A stretch of 64,000 bases of DNA from an uncultured Bacteroides sp. (GCF_937912035.1 NZ_CALDPF010000031.1:1-64000), one strand, 5' to 3'; counted from the stretch's first letter, positions 8,231 to 17,607 are shown. A program made the numbers and translations. The notes: generated by a model not told the origin, from the letters alone.

Positions 8231-9634
8231 ATGAAAACAATCTGTTTATATTTTGAGATTCATCAAATAATACATTTGAAACGTTACCGTTTCTTTGAAA
8301 TAGGCTCAGATCATTATTATTATGATGATTTTGCCAACGAACAGGGTATTAATGAGATAGCTGAACGTTCTTACATTCCGGCTTTGAATACCCTTATTCA
8401 GATGGCAAAAGAAAATGAAGGAGCATTTAAAGTAGCTCTTTCCATTTCTGGTGTTGCCCTTGAACAATTGGAAATCTATGCACCGTCAGTAATAGAATTA
8501 TTACATGAATTAAATAATACCGGATGTTGTGAATTCTTGTGCGAACCTTATTCTCACGGGCTTTCTTCATTGGCAAATGAAGATTGTTTCAAGGAAGAAG
8601 TTACCCGTATGCGCAAGAAAATCAAGGACTATTTCGGCCAGGAACCAAAAGTATTCCGTAACTCAAGCTTGATTTACGACAACGAGATTGGTGGTATGGT
8701 AGCCAATATGGGATTTAAGGGAATGCTTATAGAAGGAGCAAAGCATGTTCTTGGTTGGAAGAGCCCTCACTACCTTTATCATTGCGTAGAGAATCCAAAT
8801 TTGAAACTTTTGATGAGAGACTTCAAACTTTCTGATGATATAAGTCTTCGTTTCTCTAACAGTGATTGGAGCGAATATCCTCTGTTTGCGGATAAATATA
8901 TTGGTTGGATTGATTCTATGCCAGAAAGCGAACAAGTGATAAATATATTTATGGAATTGTCAGCTCTTGGATATTTCCAGCCATTGTCTTCAAATATCCT
9001 CGACTTTATAAAGGCTCTTCCTATCTGTGCTAAACAGAAAGGTATAACTTTCTCTACTCCTACAGAAATTGTGTCAAAACTAAAATCTGTAGATGCTATG
9101 GATGTTCCTTATCCGATGTCTTGGGTTGACGAGGAAAGAGATATCAGTCCATGGTTGGGTAACGTAATGCAGCGTGAAGCTTTCAACAAGCTTTATAGTG
9201 TGGCTGAAAGAGTTTACTTGTGTCAGGATAAGAGAATCAAGCAGGATTGGGATTATCTGCAGGCTAGCAATAACTTCCGCTTTATGACAACAAAAGATAG
9301 TGGAGTTGCTTTCAATCGTGGAATCTATGATTCTCCTTTTGACGCTTTCACTAACTATATGAATATTCTTGGTGATTTTATTAAGCGTGTAAATTCACTT
9401 TATCCTGTTGATATGGATAATGAAGAATTGGGCTCTTTGCTTACAACAATTAAGAACCAGGGTGCGGAATTAGTTCAGCTTAATGATGAAGTTGCAAAAT
9501 TACAGAAGAAGCTAGCTGATGCTGAAAAGAAACTGGCAAAGTCAGATAAACCTGTTGCTAAGAAGACTGCTTCAACTACCACTAAAAAGACTGCCAAATC
9601 AACAGCAAAGAAAACAGTAGATTCTGGTAAGTGA
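8231..9634 (+). CDS. GH57-family alpha-amylase/glucanotransferase with basic tail
   Basis: The protein has 467 residues. The GH57 fold begins with CLYFEIHQIIHLKRYRFF, whose H-Q resembles the family's first conserved region, and continues with EFLCEPYSHGLSSL and a complete-looking barrel. GH57 enzymes cleave or transfer alpha-1,4-glucan chains by a retaining mechanism. After about residue 400 comes a coiled coil (LVQLNDEVAKLQKKLADAEK), then a Lys/Ala/Thr tail of about 30 residues with repeated AKKT blocks, like histone H1 tails. No signal peptide, so cytoplasmic. It is the third gene of the glucan cluster, 20 nt after the GT4 gene. Confidence 0.85.
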   Translation: MKTICLYFEIHQIIHLKRYRFFEIGSDHYYYDDFANEQGINEIAERSYIPALNTLIQMAKENEGAFKVALSISGVALEQLEIYAPSVIELLHELNNTGCCEFLCEPYSHGLSSLANEDCFKEEVTRMRKKIKDYFGQEPKVFRNSSLIYDNEIGGMVANMGFKGMLIEGAKHVLGWKSPHYLYHCVENPNLKLLMRDFKLSDDISLRFSNSDWSEYPLFADKYIGWIDSMPESEQVINIFMELSALGYFQPLSSNILDFIKALPICAKQKGITFSTPTEIVSKLKSVDAMDVPYPMSWVDEERDISPWLGNVMQREAFNKLYSVAERVYLCQDKRIKQDWDYLQASNNFRFMTTKDSGVAFNRGIYDSPFDAFTNYMNILGDFIKRVNSLYPVDMDNEELGSLLTTIKNQGAELVQLNDEVAKLQKKLADAEKKLAKSDKPVAKKTASTTTKKTAKSTAKKTVDSGK

Positions 9635-9659
9635 TTGTAATAGTGTTAAATGATATTTT

Positions 9660-9690
9660 AAGGCTGCCTATTTGGGTAGCCTTAATTTTT
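9660..9690 (+). terminator. Intrinsic terminator of the glucan cluster
   Basis: AAGGCTGCC and GGTAGCCTT pair (9 bp, one G-U) around TATTTG, followed by AATTTTT. Confidence 0.85.
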
Positions 9691-9713
9691 ATGTTTTTAC
9701 ATTAGTAGATTAT

Positions 9714-9767
9714 AATAAAAAAAACATGTGACACAATTTCAAATCTGATGTCACATGTTTTTTTATT
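9714..9767. terminator. Bidirectional terminator between convergent genes
   Basis: An A-rich left arm ending ACATGTGACA pairs with TGTCACATGT followed by a T run; the stem is over 15 bp with a 15-nt loop. It can stop plus transcripts and the minus DUF4270 gene, which ends at 9788. Confidence 0.85.
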
Positions 9768-9787
9768 ATAAAGCTTTATTAAAGTAA

Positions 9788-11170
9788 TTATTTTACAGGT
9801 CTTGTGTATATAACCTCAATTTTAAGATCTTCTTCGCTTTCTTCTCCACCAAATAGTCTTGCTGCATTTATTTCCATATCATGCGAAACACCTATGATAT
9901 TTCCTTCGGCATCAGTTTCTGTAGTTACAGGAATTAGCATTACTTTATTTCTGTCTTCAGAGTCGTTCTCACCAGATCTGATTTCTGTGAAAATATTACT
10001 TATAAGACGGTTGAGCTTAGAGAATGTATATGAATTAGTGTTGCTGCTATATGTTCCAAGGAACGATGTCTTATTATCGTAAGTTTTGTTATTTTCAAAG
10101 AAGGTGTTCATATCTCCTTTTCTAACCATTAATACATTTTGAGGAATGCCCATTGGATAATTTCCTGAATTTTCATTTCCCGCAAATCTGTATTTTTTTA
10201 TTGACAGAGTAACAGAATTAAGTGTGTCGTTTTGATGTGTATTATAAATTTCGTCAATAGGTAATTCTATTTCTGTACATAGTCCAGCTGGCGTTTTTAG
10301 ATATGTATGTCCTTTTTCATTTGCCAGTTCATCAAGTCTTTCTGAATTTTCCAGTCTTGTAGACATCAGAATCTCTTTACTGGCTGCAAGTATAGAATTA
10401 CCATGAGCTACAGAGTCTAATTCGCCAGTTGATTCTCTTTCAACAAGATAGTCAATATTCAATCTTAACCATATATCTTTTATATACACTACTGAACCGT
10501 CGCCCTGAATAGTGTGTACATAAAATCCTTTCAATACATTATTAATAAATGAATAAGCGTCTTTAAAATTATCTTTATTGGCTCTGTACTGGGTTTCTAT
10601 GTATTTACCGAAATCTTTACCTAAATCTATGTTTATGCTAGGATAGTATGTATCGGTATTTCTTAATGAGTCACTTACCGACAAGTCAACGGCTGCATAA
10701 GATTTTGTAGCTAATGGAGTTTTTGTCTCATCGTAAAATCCTTTTGGATCATATGATGTATAGTAAAGTCCAGTATCACTATCTTCTATAATTTTATTCA
10801 GCGTATCTACTTGAACAGTAAGTGTAGCAAGTGAATCACCATAAAAATCTGTATAGTACAACTCAAGTGATGCTCCAGTAATTTCCTTCAGATGCTCTGG
10901 TAGTTCGAAGTTTTCCGGGCAATTGATTTGGGTTATGAAATCTGCAGAATATTGTCCAAAGTCAGAATCTGTATATTTACCCAAATATGCTTTATTAGTA
11001 CGTGAATATACTTTTTCCAGTTTGTGAGTTTTCGAGGTAACCTTGTATGTGTCGGAATAAGCTTCTATTTTGTCAATGTTTGAAACGAAATCTCCAATAC
11101 CTGTTGTGGAGTCATCGCAACTATAGAGTGCCGCTGTAAGAGATAATACAGCCAATAACTTGAATTTCAT
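9788..11170 (-). CDS. DUF4270 family lipoprotein
   Basis: This 460-residue protein starts with MKFKLLAVLSLTAALYSCDD, a signal peptide with a lipobox whose cysteine is residue 18, so it should be a lipoprotein. The body has the DUF4270 pattern: an early SDTYKVTSKT segment, FGQYSADFITQI, long beta-rich stretches and a C-terminal region with an NxMxNxARLFGG-like stretch. The family's biochemical role is unknown. In Bacteroidetes it often sits beside the glycogen synthase relative, as here. An inverted repeat separates the two genes, so they are probably not simply cotranscribed. Confidence 0.82.
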   Translation of the reverse strand: MKFKLLAVLSLTAALYSCDDSTTGIGDFVSNIDKIEAYSDTYKVTSKTHKLEKVYSRTNKAYLGKYTDSDFGQYSADFITQINCPENFELPEHLKEITGASLELYYTDFYGDSLATLTVQVDTLNKIIEDSDTGLYYTSYDPKGFYDETKTPLATKSYAAVDLSVSDSLRNTDTYYPSINIDLGKDFGKYIETQYRANKDNFKDAYSFINNVLKGFYVHTIQGDGSVVYIKDIWLRLNIDYLVERESTGELDSVAHGNSILAASKEILMSTRLENSERLDELANEKGHTYLKTPAGLCTEIELPIDEIYNTHQNDTLNSVTLSIKKYRFAGNENSGNYPMGIPQNVLMVRKGDMNTFFENNKTYDNKTSFLGTYSSNTNSYTFSKLNRLISNIFTEIRSGENDSEDRNKVMLIPVTTETDAEGNIIGVSHDMEINAARLFGGEESEEDLKIEVIYTRPVK

Positions 11171-11188
11171 ACTGTTATATATTGGTTA

Positions 11189-11227
11189 TAAAAATGAATC
11201 AATGCAGCGTAAATCTACATTGATTCA
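11189..11227 (-). terminator. Terminator between the GT5 gene and DUF4270 gene
   Basis: A perfect 10-bp inverted repeat (TGAATCAATG at 11195-11204, CATTGATTCA at 11218-11227) is followed on the minus strand by ATTTTTA. It lies just after the GT5 stop and before the DUF4270 ATG. Confidence 0.65.
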
Positions 11228-11239
11228 TTATGGATTAAT

Positions 11240-12061
11240 TTATTCATTTTCTTCCAAAACCTTATCATACAGAGAGTTGCATGCATCAGCATAAGCTTCG
11301 AATCCCTGTTGGTTTTCCACCACCGGTTTGTTCAAACTTCTAGCATAATCCAGCAATTCAGGATTTACATTCTCACCATTTTGTATTACTCCATCTGAGT
11401 ACGCAATAGCAAGTTTACATAGTTCTGTGTATGATACAGGATTATTTATCATGCTCAAATCATCGGATGTTATTTCCTTGAACTTTAGTTGTTCATTGAA
11501 ATTTTCCACAAAGTTTGATTTGAATCCATCATCGTAAATAGAGAATACCACTTTTGAGTCACGGAATGAAGGTTCGTCGTAATACGCTTTTTTTATGTAT
11601 AGTGGTACTACAGCACTCATCCACCCATGGCAGTGAATAACATCCGGACACCAACGTAGTTTCTTTACAGTTTCCAGTACACCTCTAGCGTAAAATATTG
11701 CTCTTTCTCCATTGTCTTCGTATTCATTTCCATTCTCATCTGTTGTCATAAGTCTATGCTGGAAATAATCATCGTTATCAATGAAGTATATCTGTCTGCG
11801 TGCTGCTTGTACAGATGCCACTTTTATAATAAGAGGGTGGTCTGTATCATCAATTATCAAGTTCATTCCAGACAGTCGGATTACTTCGTGCAATTGATTT
11901 CTGCGTTCGTTTATGATACCCCACTTAGGCATAAATGTTCGTATCTCACGACCTTTGTCTTGAATTGCCTGTGGAAGATTTTGCCCGATAAGCGAAAGCT
12001 CGCTTTCAGGTACGTAAGGAGTAATTTCTTGTGTAATGAATAAAACTTTCTTAGCGCTCAT
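11240..12061 (-). CDS. Glycogen/starch synthase N-terminal domain protein (GT5-like)
   Basis: This 273-residue protein resembles only the N-terminal half of GlgA: KVLFITQEITPYV at the start, FMPKWGIINERRNQLHEVIRLSG, then RAIFYARGVLETVKKLRW and DVIHCHGWMSAVVPLYIKK. Full GlgA proteins are about 480 residues. Here the C-terminal donor-binding lobe is absent, and the N-terminal KxGGL loop that contacts ADP-glucose is replaced by PESELSLIGQ. Ordinary synthase activity is therefore doubtful; a regulatory or partner role is possible. The gene has its own -7 box at 12091-12098, no frameshift is visible, and the stop is clean, so this short form looks fixed rather than freshly broken. Confidence 0.75.
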   Translation of the reverse strand: MSAKKVLFITQEITPYVPESELSLIGQNLPQAIQDKGREIRTFMPKWGIINERRNQLHEVIRLSGMNLIIDDTDHPLIIKVASVQAARRQIYFIDNDDYFQHRLMTTDENGNEYEDNGERAIFYARGVLETVKKLRWCPDVIHCHGWMSAVVPLYIKKAYYDEPSFRDSKVVFSIYDDGFKSNFVENFNEQLKFKEITSDDLSMINNPVSYTELCKLAIAYSDGVIQNGENVNPELLDYARSLNKPVVENQQGFEAYADACNSLYDKVLEENE

Positions 12062-12090
12062 GTTATTATTTAATGCTCAAAAATGTTTTG

Positions 12091-12098
12091 CAAAGGTA
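12091..12098 (-). promoter_or_regulatory. -7 box for the GT5-like gene
   Basis: On the minus strand this reads TACCTTTG, an exact TAnnTTTG match, 30 nt before the ATG at 12061. No clear -33 element was found. Confidence 0.5.
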
Positions 12099-12350
12099 CA
12101 AAAAAAAGGGTATATTTAAAAATGCTGTTTCAAATAAATCCTTATAGTATGTTAATTAGCTTATTGTTTTAATGTAAATGGTATGTTTTTTCTGTGTTTT
12201 AAGTGTGGATAGATGATAAATACTGCACTTTTTTATGTTTATCTTTCATTATGTGGTAAATAATGGTTTACTTTGCACCCGATTTCAGGAACTATATAAT
12301 AGCTCTGTGTATAGACTAATATAGAAGAATAGTATAAACTATAAGAAGAA

Positions 12351-13196
12351 ATGAAGTTAATTCAGACAATCAGTGAACTGCGCAATGAGTTGCAGGCAGT
12401 TCGTAAGCAAGGAAAGTCAATAGGTTTGGTCCCTACTATGGGTGCTTTGCACGACGGTCATGCTTCTTTGGTAAAGCGTGCTGTTAAGGAAAATGATGTA
12501 GTAGTGGTCAGCGATTTCGTCAATCCGACACAGTTTAATGACAAAAATGATTTGTTGAAATATCCGAGAACTCTCGAAGCGGATTGTGCTTTGTTGGAGA
12601 AACATGGTGCGGCATTTGTTTTTGCTCCTTCTGTAGAAGAAATTTATCCAGAACCTGATACACGCCAGTTCTCTTATGCACCGCTTGATACAGTAATGGA
12701 GGGTAAGTATCGTCCTGGTCATTTTAATGGTGTATGCCAAATTGTTAGCAAACTGTTTTTGATCGTAGAGCCTGACAGGGCATATTTCGGTGAGAAAGAT
12801 TTCCAGCAGCTTGCCATTATTCGTGAGATGGTTCGTAAGTATCCTTTCAATCTTCAGATTGTAGGATGTCCTATTGTGCGTGAGGTTGACGGATTGGCGT
12901 TGAGCAGTAGAAATGCTCGTCTTTCCTCGGAACAGAGAGTACAGGCTTTACAGATATCTAAAGCCTTGTTCAGTAGTCTTGAATTTGCCAAGAAGCATAC
13001 ATTGGAAGAAACCAGACTGTATGTTGAAAACTATATTGCAGAGGCTGACGGATTGCAGCTGGAATATTTTGAGATAGTTGATGGTAATACTTTACAACCT
13101 GTTACAGATTGGAATGATAGTGCTTACATTGTTGGATGTATTACAGTGTTCTGTGGCGATGTAAGATTGATTGATAATATAAAATATAAAGAATAA
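12351..13196 (+). CDS. panC: Pantothenate synthetase
   Basis: This 281-residue cytoplasmic enzyme condenses pantoate and beta-alanine with ATP to form pantothenate. The nucleotide-binding HIGH-like region is LVPTMGALHDGHASLVKRA near residue 24. The pantoate-site segment is GKYRPGHFNGVCQIVSKLF, and the KMSK-like loop is LALSSRNARLS. Length is normal. panD follows 13 nt downstream, giving a short coenzyme A precursor operon. Confidence 0.97.
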   Translation: MKLIQTISELRNELQAVRKQGKSIGLVPTMGALHDGHASLVKRAVKENDVVVVSDFVNPTQFNDKNDLLKYPRTLEADCALLEKHGAAFVFAPSVEEIYPEPDTRQFSYAPLDTVMEGKYRPGHFNGVCQIVSKLFLIVEPDRAYFGEKDFQQLAIIREMVRKYPFNLQIVGCPIVREVDGLALSSRNARLSSEQRVQALQISKALFSSLEFAKKHTLEETRLYVENYIAEADGLQLEYFEIVDGNTLQPVTDWNDSAYIVGCITVFCGDVRLIDNIKYKE

Positions 13197-13209
13197 ATTC
13201 TATGTAGTT

Positions 13210-13560
13210 ATGATGATAGAAGTTTTAAAATCGAAAATACACCGTGTCACTGTTACTCAGTCAAACCTGAATTATGTTGGTAGCATTACTATTGACGAAG
13301 ATTTGTTGGATGCTGCAAACATTATTCCTGGAGAGAAAGTACATATTGTTGATAATAATAACGGCGAAAGATTTGAGACTTATGTAATTCCTGGAGAGCG
13401 TGGTTCTGGTTGTATTTGTCTTAATGGGGCTGCTGCGCGTAGAGTACAGGTGGGAGATATTGTGATAATAATCTCATACGCTCTTATGGATTTCGAGGAA
13501 GCCAAGACTTTCAAGCCTTCGGTTATTTTCCCTGATACATGTTCTAACAAGCTTGTATAA
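13210..13560 (+). CDS. panD: Aspartate 1-decarboxylase proenzyme
   Basis: This 116-residue proenzyme makes beta-alanine from aspartate for PanC. It self-cleaves at a Gly-Ser bond to make a pyruvoyl group; here the site is NYVGSITID. With the ATG at 13210 the scissile pair is Gly24-Ser25, the usual family numbering, which supports this start over the adjacent ATG at 13213. The conserved NGAAAR segment is present. The gene is the second of the panCD operon and is followed by a strong hairpin shared with the convergent fbp gene. Confidence 0.97.
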   Translation: MMIEVLKSKIHRVTVTQSNLNYVGSITIDEDLLDAANIIPGEKVHIVDNNNGERFETYVIPGERGSGCICLNGAAARRVQVGDIVIIISYALMDFEEAKTFKPSVIFPDTCSNKLV

Positions 13561-13585
13561 TTGTACTTATTGTTTTTATAAAAAG

Positions 13586-13626
13586 AAATGCGCTTTGATG
13601 TCTTTAAGATGTCAAAGCGCATTTTT
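13586..13626. terminator. Bidirectional terminator between panD and fbp
   Basis: AAATGCGCTTTGA pairs with TCAAAGCGCATTT; T runs occur in both directions. It serves the convergent panD (plus) and fbp (minus). Confidence 0.88.
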
Positions 13627-13638
13627 GTATTTACAGAA

Positions 13639-15630
13639 TCAGATAGCTCTCTCTTTAAGTATACCTGTTCTGTAAGCTATGAGTAGCTTTTTCAGATCTT
13701 CAATCTGTATTTTCAGTTCCTCGCCTTTGTCTGTGTCTTTTACCATCATACGCTGAGTGCTGAGCTCTACTATTTGTGTTGTCGATTTAATGTCTTTACC
13801 TTCTTCAATCGCAGTCTGAGTAGATGTGAAAGGTTCATGCTGTACAAGCTGGAATCCTCTGGAATGGTATACCAGTGTATATCCGGCAATACCTGTTTCT
13901 GGTTGATATGCCTTGGAGAATCCTCCGTCTATCACCATCAGTTTTCCATTTGCCTTAATTGGTTTTTCACCCTGAACAGCTTTAACTGGCACATGTCCGT
14001 TTATGATATGTCTATGTTCTCCTGTAACATTGAATTCGTCTAGAATCATATCACACACAGCTTCATCATCTCTTTTTGAATAGTAGTAGCCTTTGATTTC
14101 CTTATGTGTAGACTTATCGGTCAGGAAGTATCTTTCGAATGTAGCCATTTTGCTTTTGTCGAAGGCTGGAGAATCCTTACCACACCACAGGTACCAGATG
14201 TAGTCCATAGCAAAATCTTTTTCGTCATTGTCATTATCTGCAAAATATGCCGTGCGTATTAATTGTCCCACTTTATTAAGCAGTTCCTTACCTTTATATT
14301 TTTTGTCGCCAATACTTATTTCTTTCAGACTTCCATCCTCATTCAGTGGCATTGATGCGTGGAAAAGCAGATTCGAGTTGCATACATTGTACATACACCC
14401 GTATCTGAACAGGCATTTCATGTGCTTACGCAATTTTTCGCTTCTGGTGAATGAATCATAAAGCTTGCTCACCACATCAGCTTCTTCTTCCGTAAGTCTG
14501 TAAGGATCCATTGGGTCTACTGTTGGCATAAGGCAGTCTCTCATTTCATACTCTTTGTCTCCCAGTCTCAATACCTTTTTTTCGAAGTCTATATGATGAA
14601 GGAGCATTCTGTCTTCCATCTTGAACTCTGGTCTGCGTTTGATTATCTCGGCTTCAAGTTTGAATTGTATTATACTTATAGCCTTATGCATTTGAGCTAT
14701 CATACGCAAAGTCTTGTCACTATATTGAGCGTCATATTCTTTAGGATAGAACTGTGTGCACGGATCGTTAGCGTATGATTCCATAGCAAATGTTGCCAAC
14801 GGAAGCAGGTTGATACCGTAACCGTCTTCCAGTGCTGGCAGATTGCCATATCTCATAGCCAGACGCAGAACGTTGGCAATACTGCATTTGTTTCCAGCTG
14901 CAGCCCCCATCCATAGTATATCGTGATTTCCCCACTGGATATCGAAATTGTGATAGTTACAAAGTGTATCCATTATGATGTGCGGACCAGGTCCCCTGTC
15001 AAATATATCACCGAGTATATGCAATGAGTCGATAGTAAGCCTTTGTATCAGATTGCAAAGGGCTATGATAAAATCGTCAGCTCTGTCAGTTTCAATAATA
15101 GTACTGATGATAACGTTTATGTATGCCTGTTTATTCTGTGTGGTACTGCTTTCGTGAAGTAGCTCCTGTATTATATAAGAGAATTCTTCAGGCAATGCCT
15201 TTCTGACTTTAGAGCGTGTATATTTTGATGAAACGTTCTGGCATACACTAACCAATTGGTTAAGCGTTATCACATACCAGTCGTTCATGTCCTTTTCAAT
15301 TTCTTTTACTCTTATAAGCTTCTGCTCAGGATAATATATCAGAGTACATAGCTCTTTCTTTTCTGTCTCCCGAAGTGTATTGCCAAAAATCTCGTTTACT
15401 TTTCTTTTTATGGCTCCTGACGCATTCCTCAGTACATGATTGAATGCTTCGTATTCCCCATGCAAGTCTGCTAGAAAGTGTTCTGTACCTTTAGGTAAAT
15501 TTAATATAGCTTCGAGATTTATAATCTCGGTACTTGCCGCTGCTATTGTCGGGAAACTTAGCGACAACAGTTCCAGGTATCTTAAATCATTCTTGATTTC
15601 CTCTATTTTCGCCTTGTTTGTTACTGTCAT
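13639..15630 (-). CDS. fbp: Fructose-1,6-bisphosphatase, class 3
   Basis: The 663-residue length is typical of the class 3 (FBPase III) family. It belongs to the metallophosphoesterase fold: ADLHGEYEAF near residue 54, LGDIFDRGPGPHIIM near residue 200, and QWGNHDILWMGAAAGN about 35 residues later. The C-terminal part contains INGHVPVKAVQGE, a further metal-binding histidine motif, and VIDGGFSKAYQ. It hydrolyses fructose-1,6-bisphosphate in cytoplasmic gluconeogenesis. A transporter gene lies 33 nt past its start in the same direction, so the two may share a transcript. Confidence 0.95.
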   Translation of the reverse strand: MTVTNKAKIEEIKNDLRYLELLSLSFPTIAAASTEIINLEAILNLPKGTEHFLADLHGEYEAFNHVLRNASGAIKRKVNEIFGNTLRETEKKELCTLIYYPEQKLIRVKEIEKDMNDWYVITLNQLVSVCQNVSSKYTRSKVRKALPEEFSYIIQELLHESSTTQNKQAYINVIISTIIETDRADDFIIALCNLIQRLTIDSLHILGDIFDRGPGPHIIMDTLCNYHNFDIQWGNHDILWMGAAAGNKCSIANVLRLAMRYGNLPALEDGYGINLLPLATFAMESYANDPCTQFYPKEYDAQYSDKTLRMIAQMHKAISIIQFKLEAEIIKRRPEFKMEDRMLLHHIDFEKKVLRLGDKEYEMRDCLMPTVDPMDPYRLTEEEADVVSKLYDSFTRSEKLRKHMKCLFRYGCMYNVCNSNLLFHASMPLNEDGSLKEISIGDKKYKGKELLNKVGQLIRTAYFADNDNDEKDFAMDYIWYLWCGKDSPAFDKSKMATFERYFLTDKSTHKEIKGYYYSKRDDEAVCDMILDEFNVTGEHRHIINGHVPVKAVQGEKPIKANGKLMVIDGGFSKAYQPETGIAGYTLVYHSRGFQLVQHEPFTSTQTAIEEGKDIKSTTQIVELSTQRMMVKDTDKGEELKIQIEDLKKLLIAYRTGILKERAI

Positions 15631-15663
15631 GGCTTTTAGATTTATATTATAATTCGTTTTTTA

Positions 15664-17325
15664 TTATAAAAATAGCATTAGTATTATTTGTATCATAATA
15701 ACCCTTGTAAACATTCCCAATGGATATACAGTAGCGTAGCTTACAGCAGGGTTGTCATTTGGAATTATGTCATTGGCATAGTTAAGTGCCATAGGGTTTG
15801 CCATACTTCCGCACAACATTCCGCACGTACTTCCGAAATCAAGATTGAACACTCTTAGTGCTACTATTGCCATTATCACTACTGGAATAAATGTTATGGC
15901 AAATCCTATACCTATCCATAATGCTCCTTCTGGGCGCATTACAGTTTCGAAGAAATGTGCCCCGGCATCAAGTCCCAGACATGCCAGATATAATGAAAGT
16001 CCTATACCTCTAAGCATGAGGTTGGCACTTCGTGTAGTGTATGTCACAAGATGAAGTCTTGGTCCGTATGCGCCAATCAGTATACCTACTATAATCGGAC
16101 CTCCCGCAAGACCTAATTTAACAGGTGAACTTATACCAGGGATGCTGATAGGAATTGCTCCTATTATAAGTCCTAGTACTATACCTATAAATATAGATGC
16201 CATGTTTGGGTCTTTCAGAGTTTTTACCGTATTACCTAGAACCTTTTCTACATTTTGTATTGCCGCAGCTTCACCTACAACAGTTAGTCGGTCACCCAAT
16301 TGCAGCACAAGGCCCGGTGTGGCCAATAGCTGTACCCCGCTACGGGTCACTCGGCTGATGTTAATTCCGTATGAGTTTCTCAATCTTAGGCTGCCAAGCT
16401 TTTTCCCGTTTATTTCAGGGCGTGAAACTATTACATGTTTAGAAACTAGCTGGCTGTCTATTGCGTTCCAGTCGATATCTTCCTTATTCCAGTCCCTATT
16501 TTCTTGTTCGCCGAAAAGGATAGTCAGGGTAGGAGCATCCTTTTCTGTGGTGATGACCAGTATTCTGTCGTTTTCTTTCAGAATCTTTTCAGATGTAGGA
16601 ATACTCACATTTCCGTCTCTCCATAATCGTGAGATAACGAATTTCGGGTAGCTTAGTTTAGCTATATCCTGTATGCTTTTGTTGAATATGGCAGGATTAT
16701 GAACTTGAAATGTTGCGATGTACGTATGGTTTGTATCGTCATGGTCGTGACATTCCATATCTTTAGGTCTGACTATTATTTTTTTCAGTACTACTATTGC
16801 CAGAATTACACCTACCACTCCCAAAGGATATGTTATGGCACAACTCAGTGCTGCTCCACTGGTCGGTTCTCCCAACTGTTTCAGAGTCTGCTGTGCTGCA
16901 CCTAGTGCAGGTGTGTTAGTTGTTGCTCCACACAAGATACCTGCCATGTCCGATAGTGGTATTGAAGCTGTTTTACTTATTATTACAGCCATGGCTGTAC
17001 CTAGAAGTATCACGCCTAGTCCCAACATATTAAGTTTGTAACCTCCTTTATGGAAGGAACTGAAAAATCCTGGTCCTACTTGCAGTCCAAGTGAATAGAC
17101 GAATAAAACGAGTCCGAAACTTTCGGCATAGATAAGCATTTGCGGATCAATGGAAAATCCAAGATGTCCGGCAAGGATACCGATAAAGAAAACAAATGTC
17201 ACTCCGAGTGAAACTCCGAACAGGTGAAGTTTCCCGAATCCTAATCCTATAGCTGTAATAAGTGACAATATAATGACAGCCTGTAAGGCTGAATGCTCAA
17301 AAAATAAATCTGTAAACCATTCCAT
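15664..17325 (-). CDS. Putative transporter, aspartate:alanine exchanger (AAE) family
   Basis: This 553-residue membrane protein has about five N-terminal and five C-terminal hydrophobic segments flanking a cytoplasmic region with two TrkA-C/RCK-C-like domains (about residues 200-370). The family hallmarks LVLFVYSLGLQVGPGFFSSF and GATTNTPALGAAQQTL are in the first half; GLSLYLACLGLDAGAHF and GSMANPMALNYAND are in the second. This is the YidE/YbjL-like layout; the substrate is unknown, and the AAE name reflects only the founding member. A paralogue is at 49660-51345. A TAAATTTG box is only 4 nt before the ATG on the minus strand. Confidence 0.88.
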   Translation of the reverse strand: MEWFTDLFFEHSALQAVIILSLITAIGLGFGKLHLFGVSLGVTFVFFIGILAGHLGFSIDPQMLIYAESFGLVLFVYSLGLQVGPGFFSSFHKGGYKLNMLGLGVILLGTAMAVIISKTASIPLSDMAGILCGATTNTPALGAAQQTLKQLGEPTSGAALSCAITYPLGVVGVILAIVVLKKIIVRPKDMECHDHDDTNHTYIATFQVHNPAIFNKSIQDIAKLSYPKFVISRLWRDGNVSIPTSEKILKENDRILVITTEKDAPTLTILFGEQENRDWNKEDIDWNAIDSQLVSKHVIVSRPEINGKKLGSLRLRNSYGINISRVTRSGVQLLATPGLVLQLGDRLTVVGEAAAIQNVEKVLGNTVKTLKDPNMASIFIGIVLGLIIGAIPISIPGISSPVKLGLAGGPIIVGILIGAYGPRLHLVTYTTRSANLMLRGIGLSLYLACLGLDAGAHFFETVMRPEGALWIGIGFAITFIPVVIMAIVALRVFNLDFGSTCGMLCGSMANPMALNYANDIIPNDNPAVSYATVYPLGMFTRVIMIQIILMLFL

Positions 17326-17329
17326 GCCG

Positions 17330-17337
17330 CAAATTTA
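17330..17337 (-). promoter_or_regulatory. -7 box almost touching a start codon
   Basis: The minus strand reads TAAATTTG, then GCCGC-like bases, then the transporter ATG 4 nt away. If used, the message would be leaderless or nearly so. No -33 element is obvious. Confidence 0.35.
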
Positions 17338-17574
17338 CACACTTTTTTTGAGGATTGTTTATTTTATGTTATTTTATTTTTCTGAAATCTGTTCTATTTC
17401 AATTTAGGCTATATCTTGATAAACTAAATTTATAGACCATTTAAACGCTAATTAAACACTGTTTAAATATCTTCTAAGATATGATTAATACTCTTCTGTC
17501 TTTACCGTTCCGGAATAAGTTTATGGGGAGGTTATTATCAATAACATATTTATATAAGCATACCAGAATATATA
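17338..17574. other. A/T-rich intergenic gap with two small inverted repeats
   Basis: No gene is visible between the transporter start and the GH20 terminator. The gap holds an ATTTAAAC/GTTTAAAT inverted repeat (17439-17446 and 17461-17468) and a small ATATCTT/AAGATAT hairpin (17467-17482). Confidence 0.5.
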
Positions 17575-17607
17575 AAAATTGGGTTGTCCGGTAAATCCGA
17601 ACAACCC
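17575..17607 (-). terminator. Intrinsic terminator after the GH20 gene
   Basis: On the minus strand GGGTTGTTCGG pairs with CCGGACAACCC (one wobble) around ATTTA, followed by AATTTTT. Confidence 0.87.
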
